The notes under the pieces: model-generated
Told to the model about the DNA's origin: nothing
The model's input: the letters and a program-made list of their open reading frames with translations, nothing else
Database searches by the model: none
Made by a program: the position numbers and the translations under genes
DNA from: Comamonadaceae bacterium UBA4962
GTDB taxonomy: Bacteria; Pseudomonadota; Gammaproteobacteria; Burkholderiales; Burkholderiaceae_C
Length of the DNA: 64,000 nt
Direction of reading: 5' to 3'
Assembly (NCBI GenBank): GCA_002397315.1
Contig: DHAE01000029.1
Span: 216,486-280,485, forward strand
Part shown: positions 1 to 7,873 of the stretch, piece by piece
Numbering within the stretch: the first letter of the stretch is position 1
How the letters are laid out: each line of letters begins with the position of its first letter

Positions 1-355
1 CCTCGTGCTCGCGGCCCCGGCCGTGCACCACGTGCACGATGCGGAAGCGCTTGCCGATGATGAAGGCGCGGCGGAACAGGCCCTTGACCTGTTCGGGCGT
101 GGCGTTCGTGGCCACGTCGAAATCCTTGGGCTTGAGGCCCAGCAGCAGGTCGCGCACGGCGCCGCCGACGATGTAGGCCTCGTAGCCCGCCTGCTGGAGC
201 GTGCGCACCACCTCGGTGGCGCGGCGGTCCACGAGTTCGGGGTCGATGCCGTGCTCGGAGGCGGGCACGTCCTCGCGCTTGCCGAAGCGGTTCTTTCCAC
301 GGCCCGTGCCCGGGGCGGCCTTGCCGAGCAGCTTGTCGATGAACTTCTTGATCAT
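1..355 (-). CDS. pcnB: Poly(A) polymerase I, N-terminal part (cut by window edge)
   Basis: Polyadenylates RNA 3' ends and so promotes RNA decay; cytoplasmic. The visible N-terminus (about 118 residues) has the class II nucleotidyltransferase signature: a GGAVRD segment followed by KPKDFDVATNATP, whose acidic pair (DFD) binds the catalytic metals, then an RRAFIIGKRFRIVHV stretch typical of PcnB and CCA-adding enzymes. The long lead-in before the GG motif and the position after hda and a HAD gene favour PcnB over the tRNA nucleotidyltransferase. The ATG at 355 overlaps the TGA of the upstream HAD gene (ATGA), so the two are probably translationally coupled. The C-terminal RNA-binding part lies outside the window. 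Confidence 0.9.
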   Translation of the reverse strand, partial: MIKKFIDKLLGKAAPGTGRGKNRFGKREDVPASEHGIDPELVDRRATEVVRTLQQAGYEAYIVGGAVRDLLLGLKPKDFDVATNATPEQVKGLFRRAFIIGKRFRIVHVVHGRGREHE

Positions 356-1065
356 GGTGATGGCGTAGAAAACAGGTCCAGGATGCGCCAGCCGCGCTGC
401 TGCGCGAGCGCGCGCAGGCGGGGGTCGGGGTTGGTGGCGACGGGATGGTCGACTTTTTCGAGCAGGGGCACGTCGTTCATGGAGTCACTGTAGAACGTGG
501 CGTCCACGTCGCTCCAGCGCCAGCCGCGGGCGGACAGCCATTGTTCCATGCGCTGCACCTTGCCTTCGCGCATGGAGGGCACGCCGCGGATGCCGCCGGT
601 GATCCAGCCGCTCCCGTCGCGCTCCAGCTCCACCGCCAGCAGTTGCTCCACGCCCAGGGCGCGCGCGATCGGGGCGGTGACGAATTCGTTGGTGGCGGTG
701 ATGATGACCACCTCGTCACCCGCGCCCTGGTGCGCGCGCAGCAGGTCGAGCGCGGGCGGCAGGATGGCCGGGCCGATCACCTCGCGCATGAACTGCGCAT
801 GCGCCGCCGCGGCCGCCTCGGGGCCGCGCTGGCGCACCGCGTCGACCGCGAAGCGCACGTAGTCGTGCACGTTCAGCGTGCCGGCCACGTAGTGGTCGTA
901 GAACTCCTTGTTGCGGCGCCCGAATTCGGTGCGGTCGGTCCAGCCGATGCGGATAGTGAACTCGCCCCACTCGTAGTCGGAGTCGAGCGGCAGCAGGGTG
1001 TGGTCCAGGTCGAAGAGCGCGAGCCGGGGGCGGCGGTCTGCGGAGGCCGGGGTGTCGGGGGTCAT
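352..1065 (-). CDS. HAD-superfamily hydrolase (subfamily IB, SerB-like phosphatase)
   Basis: A predicted cytoplasmic phosphomonoesterase of 237 residues. Motif I is FDLDHTLLP (nucleophile D19, acid/base D21), motif II is the IITATN stretch, a GK follows as motif III, and motif IV is YSDSMND. The helical cap between motifs I and II is of the HAD-IB kind seen in phosphoserine and related phosphatases. The substrate cannot be read from sequence; SerB itself is only one possibility. It sits between hda (53 bp upstream) and pcnB (4-bp overlap), a gene order familiar from Burkholderiales, which suggests a housekeeping operon. Confidence 0.9.
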   Translation of the reverse strand: MTPDTPASADRRPRLALFDLDHTLLPLDSDYEWGEFTIRIGWTDRTEFGRRNKEFYDHYVAGTLNVHDYVRFAVDAVRQRGPEAAAAAHAQFMREVIGPAILPPALDLLRAHQGAGDEVVIITATNEFVTAPIARALGVEQLLAVELERDGSGWITGGIRGVPSMREGKVQRMEQWLSARGWRWSDVDATFYSDSMNDVPLLEKVDHPVATNPDPRLRALAQQRGWRILDLFSTPSP

Positions 1066-1118
1066 GCGGGCATTCGGTGCGAAAGGAACTCAGCGTCGTC
1101 GGCAGCGGCGTCGGCCCG

Positions 1119-1829
1119 CTATTCGGACTCCAGCATGGTCTTGAGCAGGGGGATGGTGATGGCGCGCTGGGTGCGCAGCGCGAAACTGTCGAGCTGGTCG
1201 AGCAACTGCATGAGGCTGCCCAGGTCGCGCGAGAAGCGGTGCAGCATGTAGCTCACCACGTCGTCGCCGAGCAGGATGCCGCGCGCGTCGGCCTCCTGGC
1301 GCAGCACGGCACGGCGCTCCGCCTCGTCGAGCAGGTGGAGCTGGAACACGTGGCCCCAGCCCAGGCGGGTGCGCAGGTCGTCGCGCAGCGGCAGGTCGGC
1401 GGGCGGCAGGTCGCCGGCGGCCAGCACCCAGCGCGGCGCGCCGACGGCCGGGCTGATCGCGTTGATGAACCAGTTGAACGCCGCGGCCTGCTGGGCGGTG
1501 GAATAGAGATGCACTTCGTCGAGCACCACGGCGGACCAGCGCTCGTCGAACGACGTGGGCCGCATCGAGGAGGCATCGAGCCAGCCCACCGTGCAGCCCT
1601 GCTCGCGCAGCGCCTCGCGCACGGCTTCGAGCAGGTGGGTCTTGCCGCTGCCCGATTCGCCCCATAGGTAGGTGGGCACCGGGGAGCGTACGGGCGCGGC
1701 GCCGGCGGCCCCATCGCCCTCGCCCACCGCGATGCGCAGGTGCTGCAGCGCCTGGACGTTGGCGCCGGGGAAGAAATTCGCCAGCGTGGGACCAGTGGCC
1801 AGGCCGATGTCGAGGGCCAGCTGCTTCAT
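1119..1829 (-). CDS. hda: DnaA regulatory inactivator Hda
   Basis: Hda binds the DNA sliding clamp and stimulates ATP hydrolysis by DnaA after initiation, preventing re-initiation. This 236-residue protein has the AAA+ core only, with no DnaA DNA-binding domain. A QLALDIG segment at residues 3-9 matches the N-terminal clamp-binding motif of Hda. Walker A is GESGSGKT (57-64) and Walker B is VVLDEVH (D104, E105). An open frame continues far upstream, but the ATG at 1829 is chosen because it places the clamp-binding motif at the very N-terminus, as in the family. First gene of the hda-HAD-pcnB set. Confidence 0.92.
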   Translation of the reverse strand: MKQLALDIGLATGPTLANFFPGANVQALQHLRIAVGEGDGAAGAAPVRSPVPTYLWGESGSGKTHLLEAVREALREQGCTVGWLDASSMRPTSFDERWSAVVLDEVHLYSTAQQAAAFNWFINAISPAVGAPRWVLAAGDLPPADLPLRDDLRTRLGWGHVFQLHLLDEAERRAVLRQEADARGILLGDDVVSYMLHRFSRDLGSLMQLLDQLDSFALRTQRAITIPLLKTMLESE

Positions 1830-2324
1830 GCGCGCCCCCTTGGCCGGCCGGCGGCGGCCGTCGGCGCACGATGGCCTGCGGGCACGGCGGGGTGCACGGC
1901 GGCGGCGCGGAGCGGTGGGGACGGCAGCGGCATGGGTTATGGCGGAAGCGGACGAAATCGATGGAAAAGGAAGCGCAGTGGATACGCCGTGCAGGGGACG
2001 GCCGCTCGTCACACCCGGCGGTTCCGGGCCCGGGCGGTGATCCGGGAACGCAGGCCGGCAGGCCGAACGGGTGGCCGGCCTGAGGGTGCAGCCGGCGATT
2101 TTAGTCTGCCGCGAAGGCTGCTGGCGCCTTGGCGCGGCGGCAGGCCGGCCACGGGCTCGTGCTTGGCCGGCCTGTGATCGCGTGCGGCCGGCCTGCGGAT
2201 CGGTGCGAACCCTGCACGAGCCCGGTGCGCAACCAGGGGGCATTGGGCCGCCGCGCGGGCGCGGCCTTAGAATCCGCGCGTTCCGGCCTGCCTCGCGGGC
2301 CCTGCACCACTTCCCATCCAGCCC
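1830..2324. other. 495-bp intergenic region between hda and purM with repeated GGCCGGCCTG decamers
   Basis: No convincing gene. Four exact copies of GGCCGGCCTG occur at 2073-2082, 2141-2150 (reverse orientation), 2165-2174 and 2186-2195, with a near copy at 2051-2059. Each decamer contains the palindrome GGCCGGCC, so neighbouring copies can pair into hairpins. Promoters for the divergent hda and purM genes must lie here; one for purM is suggested separately. Confidence 0.6.
2243..2273 (+). promoter_or_regulatory. Possible sigma70 promoter of purM
   Basis: A -10-like TAGAAT at 2268-2273 is preceded by TTGGGC at 2243-2248. The 19-bp spacing is longer than ideal. It would start transcription near 2280, about 45 bases before the purM ATG. 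The -10 box is a good match; the -35 is weak. Confidence 0.35.
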
Positions 2325-3383
2325 ATGAGTTCTTCCGCCTCCTCCACCCCCATTTCGTACAAAGACGCCGGTGTCGACATCGACGCGGGCGACGCGCTGG
2401 TCGAGCGCATCAAGCCGCTGGCGAAGAAGACGATGCGCGAAGGCGTGCTGGCCGGCATCGGCGGCTTCGGTGCGCTGTTCGAGGTGCCCAAGCGCTACAA
2501 AGAGCCGGTGCTGGTCTCGGGCACCGACGGCGTGGGCACCAAGCTCAAGCTGGCCTTCGAGTGGAACATGCACGACACCGTGGGCATCGACCTCGTCGCC
2601 ATGAGCGTGAACGATGTGCTGGTGCAGGGCGCCGAACCGCTCTTCTTCCTGGACTATTTCGCCTGCGGCAAGCTCGACGTGGACACGGCCGCCGCGGTGG
2701 TGGGCGGCATCGCCCGCGGCTGCGAGCTCTCGGGCTGCGCGCTGATCGGCGGCGAGACCGCCGAGATGCCGGGGATGTACCCGGCCGGCGAATACGACCT
2801 CGCGGGCTTCGCGGTGGGCGCGGTCGAGAAGTCGAAGATCCTCACGGGCCGCGACGTGGCGGCCGGCGACGTGGTGCTGGGCCTGGCCTCGGCCGGTGTG
2901 CACTCCAACGGCTTCAGCCTGGTGCGCAAGTGCATCGAACGCGCCGGCGACTCGGCTCCCGCCTCGCTGGACGGCAAGCCGTTCAAGCAGGCCGTGATGG
3001 AACCCACGCGCCTCTACGTGAAGGGCGTGCTGGCCGCGCTCGCGCAGCACCCGGCCGAGGCCGGCGGCATCAAGGCCCTGGCGCACATCACGGGCGGCGG
3101 CCTGCTGGAGAACATTCCGCGCGTGCTGCCCGAAGGCCTGGCGGCGCACCTCCAGGCCGGCAGTTGGCCGCAGACCGAACTCTTTGCCTGGCTGCAGAAG
3201 ACGGCCGGCATCGACGACATCGAAATGAACCGCACCTTCAACAACGGCATCGGCATGGTGGTGGTCGTCTCCGCCGCCCAGGCCGACGCCGTGGCGGCCA
3301 CGCTGCGCGCGCAGGGCGAATCCGTGCACACCATCGGCACGATCGCCGAGCGCGGCACGGGTGCCCCGGTCGTGGTGGCCTGA
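2325..3383 (+). CDS. purM: Phosphoribosylformylglycinamidine cyclo-ligase (AIR synthetase)
   Basis: Catalyses the ATP-dependent ring closure of FGAM to aminoimidazole ribonucleotide, the fifth step of de novo purine synthesis; cytoplasmic homodimer. At 352 residues it has the usual family length. Landmarks include the N-terminal SYKDAGVDIDAGD, the ATP-binding GTDGVGTKLK, MSVNDVLVQGAEPLFFLDY, and the GGETAEMPGMY loop. No purine-related gene is adjacent; the next gene (43 bp downstream) is a permease on the same strand. Confidence 0.97.
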   Translation: MSSSASSTPISYKDAGVDIDAGDALVERIKPLAKKTMREGVLAGIGGFGALFEVPKRYKEPVLVSGTDGVGTKLKLAFEWNMHDTVGIDLVAMSVNDVLVQGAEPLFFLDYFACGKLDVDTAAAVVGGIARGCELSGCALIGGETAEMPGMYPAGEYDLAGFAVGAVEKSKILTGRDVAAGDVVLGLASAGVHSNGFSLVRKCIERAGDSAPASLDGKPFKQAVMEPTRLYVKGVLAALAQHPAEAGGIKALAHITGGGLLENIPRVLPEGLAAHLQAGSWPQTELFAWLQKTAGIDDIEMNRTFNNGIGMVVVVSAAQADAVAATLRAQGESVHTIGTIAERGTGAPVVVA

Positions 3384-3426
3384 TCCGCCGGCCCGTCGCC
3401 CGCACCCGCCTCGCGCCACCCGCCCC

Positions 3427-4485
3427 ATGGAGCCGCTCCCGACGGCCGACACGCCCGCCGCCGCGCCGACGCGCGGCGTGCGCACGGCGAGCTACCTGCT
3501 GATGGGCGGCGCCCTGCTGCTCGTGATGTGGCAGGGCCTGCTGCCCGGCCTGATCTGCGCCTGCCTGGGCTTTTTGCTCACCCGCTGGCTCGCACCGCGG
3601 CTGGCGGGTACGCTGCCCCGCGGCTGGCGGGCGGGTGGCCGCGCCCTGCGCACCGGCCAGGTAGCCGCGGCCACGCTGGTGGGCATCGCGCCGCTGGTGC
3701 TGCTGGCGATCGCGGCCACGCATTCGCGCACCTACATCGTCGAGGCGCCGCAGCAGTACCGCGAGCTGCTCGACTTCCTTGCCCGCACCGTGCTGGAGCT
3801 GCGCCAGAAGCTGCCCGCCGACATCGGTGCCCACCTGCCCGAGGGGGCCGCGGAGATCCAGCGCACCATCGCCGGCTACCTGGGCGCCAAGGCCGGCGCG
3901 CTGGCCCTGGCCGGGCGCGTGTGGCTGGCGGGCCTGCTGCATGCCTACGTGGGCCTGCTCATCGGTGCGCTGGCCGCCGTGCGGCCGCTGGGCGGTGCGC
4001 GCGGGCCGCTCGCGGTGGCGCTGGGCGGGCGCATCACCTACCTGGGCGACGCCTTCCGGCAGATCGTGGCGGCGCAGTTCTGGATCGCCACCTTCAACAC
4101 GCTGCTCACGGCCCTCTTCCTGCTGGCCGTGCTGCCGCTGTGGGACCTGAGTCTGCCCTACACGCCGGCCCTCATCACCCTCACCTTCCTCGCCGGGCTG
4201 GTGCCGATCGTGGGCAACCTGCTGTGCAACGCGGTCATCACCATCGTCGGCCTGTCGGTGTCGCCCACGGCGGCCATCGCCTGCCTGGCCTTCCTGGTGC
4301 TGATCCACAAGGCAGAGTACGTCATCAACGCGAAGGTGGTGGGCCAGCGCACGCACATGGGCGTGTGGGAGTTGCTGTCGGTGATGTTCGTGGCCGAGGC
4401 GGTGTTCGGCCCCGCGGGCCTGGTGGCGGCGCCGCTCTTCTACGCCTATCTGAAGAAGGAACTGGAAGCCGTGCGGCTGGTGTGA
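3427..4485 (+). CDS. AI-2E family (PerM/YhhT-like) membrane protein
   Basis: An integral inner-membrane protein of 352 residues with seven to eight hydrophobic segments: a pair near the N-terminus, then a soluble stretch of about 90 residues, then a dense C-terminal cluster. This is the layout of the AI-2E exporter-like (former UPF0118) family. Members have been linked to autoinducer-2 or ion/proton exchange, but the substrate here is unknown. The start at 3427 (MEPLPT) is preferred to an upstream in-frame codon at 3361 because the extra residues are low-complexity and overlap the purM stop. It is probably transcribed with purM. Confidence 0.85.
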   Translation: MEPLPTADTPAAAPTRGVRTASYLLMGGALLLVMWQGLLPGLICACLGFLLTRWLAPRLAGTLPRGWRAGGRALRTGQVAAATLVGIAPLVLLAIAATHSRTYIVEAPQQYRELLDFLARTVLELRQKLPADIGAHLPEGAAEIQRTIAGYLGAKAGALALAGRVWLAGLLHAYVGLLIGALAAVRPLGGARGPLAVALGGRITYLGDAFRQIVAAQFWIATFNTLLTALFLLAVLPLWDLSLPYTPALITLTFLAGLVPIVGNLLCNAVITIVGLSVSPTAAIACLAFLVLIHKAEYVINAKVVGQRTHMGVWELLSVMFVAEAVFGPAGLVAAPLFYAYLKKELEAVRLV

Positions 4486-4526
4486 CGCGCAGGCCCCATC
4501 AAGACGTCCGAAATTGATCGGCACCG

Positions 4527-4544
4527 GTCCGGACGCGACCGGAC
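4527..4544. promoter_or_regulatory. Inverted repeat upstream of the isochorismatase operon
   Basis: GTCCGG-N6-CCGGAC, a perfect 6-bp dyad, lies 60 bp before the ATG at 4605. It is a reasonable operator candidate for the GlxA-type regulator encoded at the end of the same operon. Its GC-rich sequence means chance is not excluded. Confidence 0.35.
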
Positions 4545-4604
4545 GGCACGCCGCAAAGGCACGATAGAGGCAATTCCACCACACCCGCGAGCGGGGAAAT
4601 TGCC

Positions 4605-5195
4605 ATGAAAACCTGTCTGTTAGTGATCGACGTCCAGGAGTCGTTCCGCCACCGCCCGTTCTTCTCGGAGGGCGGGCTTGCCGCCTACCTCGCCGCGCAG
4701 AACGCATTGATCGAAGGCTGCGCAGCGCGTGGCGTGCCGATCGTGCGCATTCTGCACAGCGACGGCCCGGCCGAGGCCTCGAACCCGTTCGCCGTCGAAT
4801 CCGGGCACGTGTGCCCTCTGGCCGGGCTGGCGGCATTCGCGCCCGCGGCGGAATTCACCAAGCACCGCCACAGCGCGCTGGTGGGCACGGGGCTGGACGT
4901 GTGGCTCACGCGGCACGGCATCGGCCGCCTGATCGTGAGCGGCATCCGCACGGAACAGTGCTGCGAGACCACCACGCGCCATGCCAGCGACATGGGCTGG
5001 GAAGTGGACTACGTCACGCAGGCCACGCTAACCTGGGACATGCGCCAGCCCGATGGGAAAGTGCTGTCGGCCGCGGACATCCGGGTGCGCACGGAGACGG
5101 TCCTGGCTGGGCGCTTCGCCACGCTGTGCACCGTGGAGGAGGCCCTGGCGCGGGCCACGGCGGATGCGGAAGCGATCGCCGAGGTGAAAGCATGA
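4605..5195 (+). CDS. Isochorismatase-family cysteine hydrolase
   Basis: A 196-residue member of the isochorismatase/nicotinamidase superfamily. The catalytic triad is visible: D9 in LLVIDVQ, K86 in the FTKHRHSAL stretch and C119 in RTEQCCETTTR, where C120 takes the position usually held by Val. Members hydrolyse amides or vinyl ethers; the substrate cannot be told from sequence, and the lack of a nicotinamidase metal-site pattern argues against PncA. A GCGGGGA stretch about 8 bases upstream can serve as the ribosome site. Its stop overlaps the next ATG (ATGA at 5192-5195), so it is translationally coupled to a DJ-1-like protein and then a GlxA-type regulator. Confidence 0.88.
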   Translation: MKTCLLVIDVQESFRHRPFFSEGGLAAYLAAQNALIEGCAARGVPIVRILHSDGPAEASNPFAVESGHVCPLAGLAAFAPAAEFTKHRHSALVGTGLDVWLTRHGIGRLIVSGIRTEQCCETTTRHASDMGWEVDYVTQATLTWDMRQPDGKVLSAADIRVRTETVLAGRFATLCTVEEALARATADAEAIAEVKA

Positions 5196-5878
5196 AGGAC
5201 GCGCAGGCAGCCACCGTGCAGGCTCCGGCAGCCCCGGCACCGTGGCGCGTCGCGATCCTCGCGTTCGACGACGTCGAAGCGCTGGACCTGGCCGGGCCGT
5301 ACGAAGTCTTCACCACCGCCACGCGCATGCATGCACGCCAGCACACCGGCGCGCCGCCGCTCTTCGACGTGCGCTGCGTGGCGCGCGAAGCCGGCCCCGG
5401 CGCGGCGGTGCGGGCACGCGCGGGCCTGCGCATCGTGCCCGACGCCGGCTTTGCCGACACCGCGCCCGCGGACCTGCTGGTGGTGCCCGGCGGCGTGGTC
5501 GACGGCGCGCTCGCCTGCCCCGCCACCCTGGCGTGGATCGCGCGCACGGCGGCCGCGGCCCGGGTGACGGCCTCGGTCTGCACGGGCGCCTTCCTGCTCG
5601 CGGCCGCGGGCATCGTGCGGGACGGTGCGGTGACCACGCACTGGGAGGACATCGATGACTTGCGCGCACGTTTCCCGCAGCTCGACGTACGCGCCGGCGT
5701 GCGCTGGGTGGACCACGGCGGCACCGGCCGGCTGTTCACCTCGGCGGGCATCAGCGCGGGCATCGATCTGTCGCTGCATCTGGTAGAACGCCTCGCCGGC
5801 CGCGCGCTCGCCGAACGCACGGCCCGGCAGATGGACACGCCATGGAACCCCGATCCCCGCAGCATTCCGCAGCCCTGA
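5192..5878 (+). CDS. DJ-1/PfpI family protein
   Basis: 228 residues with the class I glutamine-amidotransferase-like fold of the DJ-1/PfpI superfamily. The nucleophile-elbow cysteine is C130 in ASVCTGAFLLA, and the N-terminal FDDVEALDLAGPYEVF is typical of the GlxA/isonitrile-hydratase branch. Unlike its downstream neighbour it has no DNA-binding domain, so it is more likely an enzyme (hydratase or deglycase type) or small-molecule sensor. The start at 5192 is fixed by the ATGA overlap with the preceding stop. Its 3' end overlaps the next gene by 37 bp. Confidence 0.85.
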   Translation: MKDAQAATVQAPAAPAPWRVAILAFDDVEALDLAGPYEVFTTATRMHARQHTGAPPLFDVRCVAREAGPGAAVRARAGLRIVPDAGFADTAPADLLVVPGGVVDGALACPATLAWIARTAAAARVTASVCTGAFLLAAAGIVRDGAVTTHWEDIDDLRARFPQLDVRAGVRWVDHGGTGRLFTSAGISAGIDLSLHLVERLAGRALAERTARQMDTPWNPDPRSIPQP

Positions 5879-6867
5879 CGGCCGACGCCGGTCCGCCGCC
5901 GATCCACGTCGTTTTCGCCCTGCTGCCGCACAGCCTGGTGCTCGACTGGGCCGGGCCGGCGGAGGCGCTGCGCATCGCCAACCAGTGCCTGCGCGCGCAG
6001 GGGCGGCCGGAGCGCTTCGTGCTGCGCTTCGCGAGCCCCACGCCGCAGTCGGTCACCTCGGTGGGCGCCCTGCTCGCCGGGCTGGAGCCGCTGCCCACCG
6101 CATGGCCCGAGGCGGCCTGGGTGGTGCTGATCGGCCTGCCAGGCGCGGCGATCGACGTGGCGGGCGACGAGGCGCGCGCCCTGCTGCACTGGCTGCGCGG
6201 CCTGCGCCCCGAGCGCGGCCGGCTGGAACTGCTCACCGTGTGCGCCGGCTCGGTGCTGGCCGCGCACGCCGGGCTGCTCGCGGGTCGGCGCGCGACCACG
6301 CACCACCAGCACCTCGCGGAGCTGCAGCAAGTGGAGCCGCGGTGCGACGTGGTGGCCAACCGCGTGTTCGTGCCGGATGCCCCGCTCTACAGCAGCGCGG
6401 GCGTCACCACCGGCATCGATCTGGTGCTGCACCGCATCGCCGACGAATGCGGCCCCGCCATCGCCGCGCAGGTGGCGCAGACCATGGTGGTGGCGCTGCG
6501 CCGCGGGCCGCACGACCCGGAGTTCTCGCCGTTCCTGGCGCACCGCAACCACCTGCACCCCGCCCTGCACCGCGTGCAGGACGCCGTCGCGCAGGACCCG
6601 GCCGGCGGCTGGACGGTGCCGGCCATGGCCGGGCTGGCCCATACGTCGCCGCGGCATCTCACGCGCCTCTTCATCGACCATGCGGGCATCGCCCCGCTGG
6701 CCTGGCTGCGCACCATCCGCCTGGCCACGGCCGAGGCGGCACTGAACGCGGGCCACACCGTCACCCAGGCGGCTGCGATGGCGGGCTTCAGCTCCGACAC
6801 CCAGTTGCGCCGCGCGTGGCACCGCTTCGGGCGCGGCGGCACGCCGTCGGAGCCGGCGCGCGCCTGA
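5842..6867 (+). CDS. GlxA-type transcriptional regulator (DJ-1/PfpI domain plus AraC HTH)
   Basis: 341 residues in two domains: a DJ-1/PfpI-like sensor (about 20-215) with a cysteine in the nucleophile-elbow position (C134, LLTVCAGSVLA), and an AraC/XylS helix-turn-helix pair (about 245-335) including LAHTSPRHLTRLF and the second-helix AAMAGFSSDTQLRRAW. GlxA-like regulators usually control the enzyme genes beside them, here the isochorismatase-like and DJ-1-like genes. The start overlaps the upstream gene by 37 bp in another frame, so expression is coupled and the operon encodes its own regulator last. Confidence 0.9.
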   Translation: MEPRSPQHSAALTADAGPPPIHVVFALLPHSLVLDWAGPAEALRIANQCLRAQGRPERFVLRFASPTPQSVTSVGALLAGLEPLPTAWPEAAWVVLIGLPGAAIDVAGDEARALLHWLRGLRPERGRLELLTVCAGSVLAAHAGLLAGRRATTHHQHLAELQQVEPRCDVVANRVFVPDAPLYSSAGVTTGIDLVLHRIADECGPAIAAQVAQTMVVALRRGPHDPEFSPFLAHRNHLHPALHRVQDAVAQDPAGGWTVPAMAGLAHTSPRHLTRLFIDHAGIAPLAWLRTIRLATAEAALNAGHTVTQAAAMAGFSSDTQLRRAWHRFGRGGTPSEPARA

Positions 6868-6915
6868 GAACCCTGCCCCGCAGCGCGATCCATGCGGTTG
6901 TGGCACACTTTCCGG

Positions 6916-7140
6916 ATGGTCAACGCCGTCCACCCCACCACAGAACGCCGCGTCCGCAAGCACACGGCGTCGGTGGATGCTGGCCTCCAGCCCCAGATCG
7001 GCACCGCCGTGAGGCGCGTGCTGAGGGCCGGCGGCTCCGACTTCCGGTTTCCCGCCCTGTCGGGGACCGAAGCCGCTGCGCTCATGCAGGCGGCCGGTAT
7101 CGTGAACGAGAACGGAAAGCTCGCGAAGAAGTACCGCTGA
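6916..7140 (+). CDS. Small protein, candidate antitoxin
   Basis: A basic 74-residue protein that I do not recognise by name. The N-terminal half is Arg/Lys-rich (TERRVRKHTAS); the C-terminal half ends in an ALMQAAGIVNENGKLAKKYR segment, which looks like a short helix-turn-strand cap. An earlier in-frame ATG at 6892 would add eight residues. The stop TGA overlaps the next ATG (TGATG at 7138-7142), the tight coupling usual for toxin-antitoxin pairs. The role is inferred from size, order and coupling only. Confidence 0.55.
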   Translation: MVNAVHPTTERRVRKHTASVDAGLQPQIGTAVRRVLRAGGSDFRFPALSGTEAAALMQAAGIVNENGKLAKKYR

Positions 7141-7871
7141 TGGGACGGATCGTCCTGGCCTACCACGGCTGCGACATCACGACCCGTGACGGGTTCGTCC
7201 GCGGCGAGGCCAGGCCGAGAATCTCCAGCAACCTCTACGACTGGCTGGGCGACGGGCTCTATTTTTTCGAAGGCGACTGGACCCGCGCGTTGAAGCTGGC
7301 GCGGTTCTCCCACGATCATCCCCACCTGCTGCTCACCCGCAAACCGATCGCGACCCCAGCCGTGGTCGGCGCGGTCCTGGAGGTCGACCGCTGGCTCGAT
7401 CTGACGACGCAGGCGGGCATCGCGGATTTCACGCACGCCGCCCAGGCCGTGGTGAGCGGAAGCGCGGCGAGGGGGACGCCGCCGCCGGTCAACAAGGCCG
7501 CATTCGACGGTGACACGGATCTCCTGCACCGCGCATTCGACAAGGCCGCGTGCGACATGGTGCATGCGTTCCGCAAAATCCTGCACGAGCAGGCCCTTCG
7601 GGACCAGGACACCGCGGCCATCGTCGCCTCGGCGCCCTACCAGGCGGCCCGGGGTGCCTTCGAGCAGGGAGGCCTCGTCTCCGACGGCAGCTCCATTTGC
7701 GCGGACACCCACATCCAGATCGCCGTCCAGGACCTGTCTTGCATCAAGGGATGGTTTCTGGTGCCCGGCGACAGGCTGCTCGGTGACGGGGAACTGGCCG
7801 AGGCCAGGAAACACCTGGAAGACGCCGAGAAGCAGCGGACGGCGGCCAAACCCCGGCGCGCCGTGAAGTAG
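7140..7871 (+). CDS. ADP-ribosyltransferase-like protein, candidate toxin
   Basis: 243 residues. The N-terminus reads VLAYHGCD, then SSNLYDWLGDGLYFFEGD: a YHG followed about 40 residues later by a G-x-G-x-YF motif, with alanines after it (WTRALKLA). That spacing is characteristic of the H-Y-x class of ADP-ribosyltransferase folds (PARP/diphtheria-toxin group and DUF3990-like proteins). His and Tyr would position NAD; the third catalytic residue is not obvious. There is no signal peptide, so it should act in the cytoplasm. It is coupled to the small gene upstream. The fold call is motif-based; toxicity is inference. An enzyme without toxin function remains possible. Confidence 0.6.
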   Translation: MGRIVLAYHGCDITTRDGFVRGEARPRISSNLYDWLGDGLYFFEGDWTRALKLARFSHDHPHLLLTRKPIATPAVVGAVLEVDRWLDLTTQAGIADFTHAAQAVVSGSAARGTPPPVNKAAFDGDTDLLHRAFDKAACDMVHAFRKILHEQALRDQDTAAIVASAPYQAARGAFEQGGLVSDGSSICADTHIQIAVQDLSCIKGWFLVPGDRLLGDGELAEARKHLEDAEKQRTAAKPRRAVK

Positions 7872-7873
7872 CA

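Noticed and set aside
1119..3485. A 788-residue minus-strand frame extending hda over purM
   Set aside because: Only the last 236 residues resemble Hda; the extension is antisense to purM and has no domain character.
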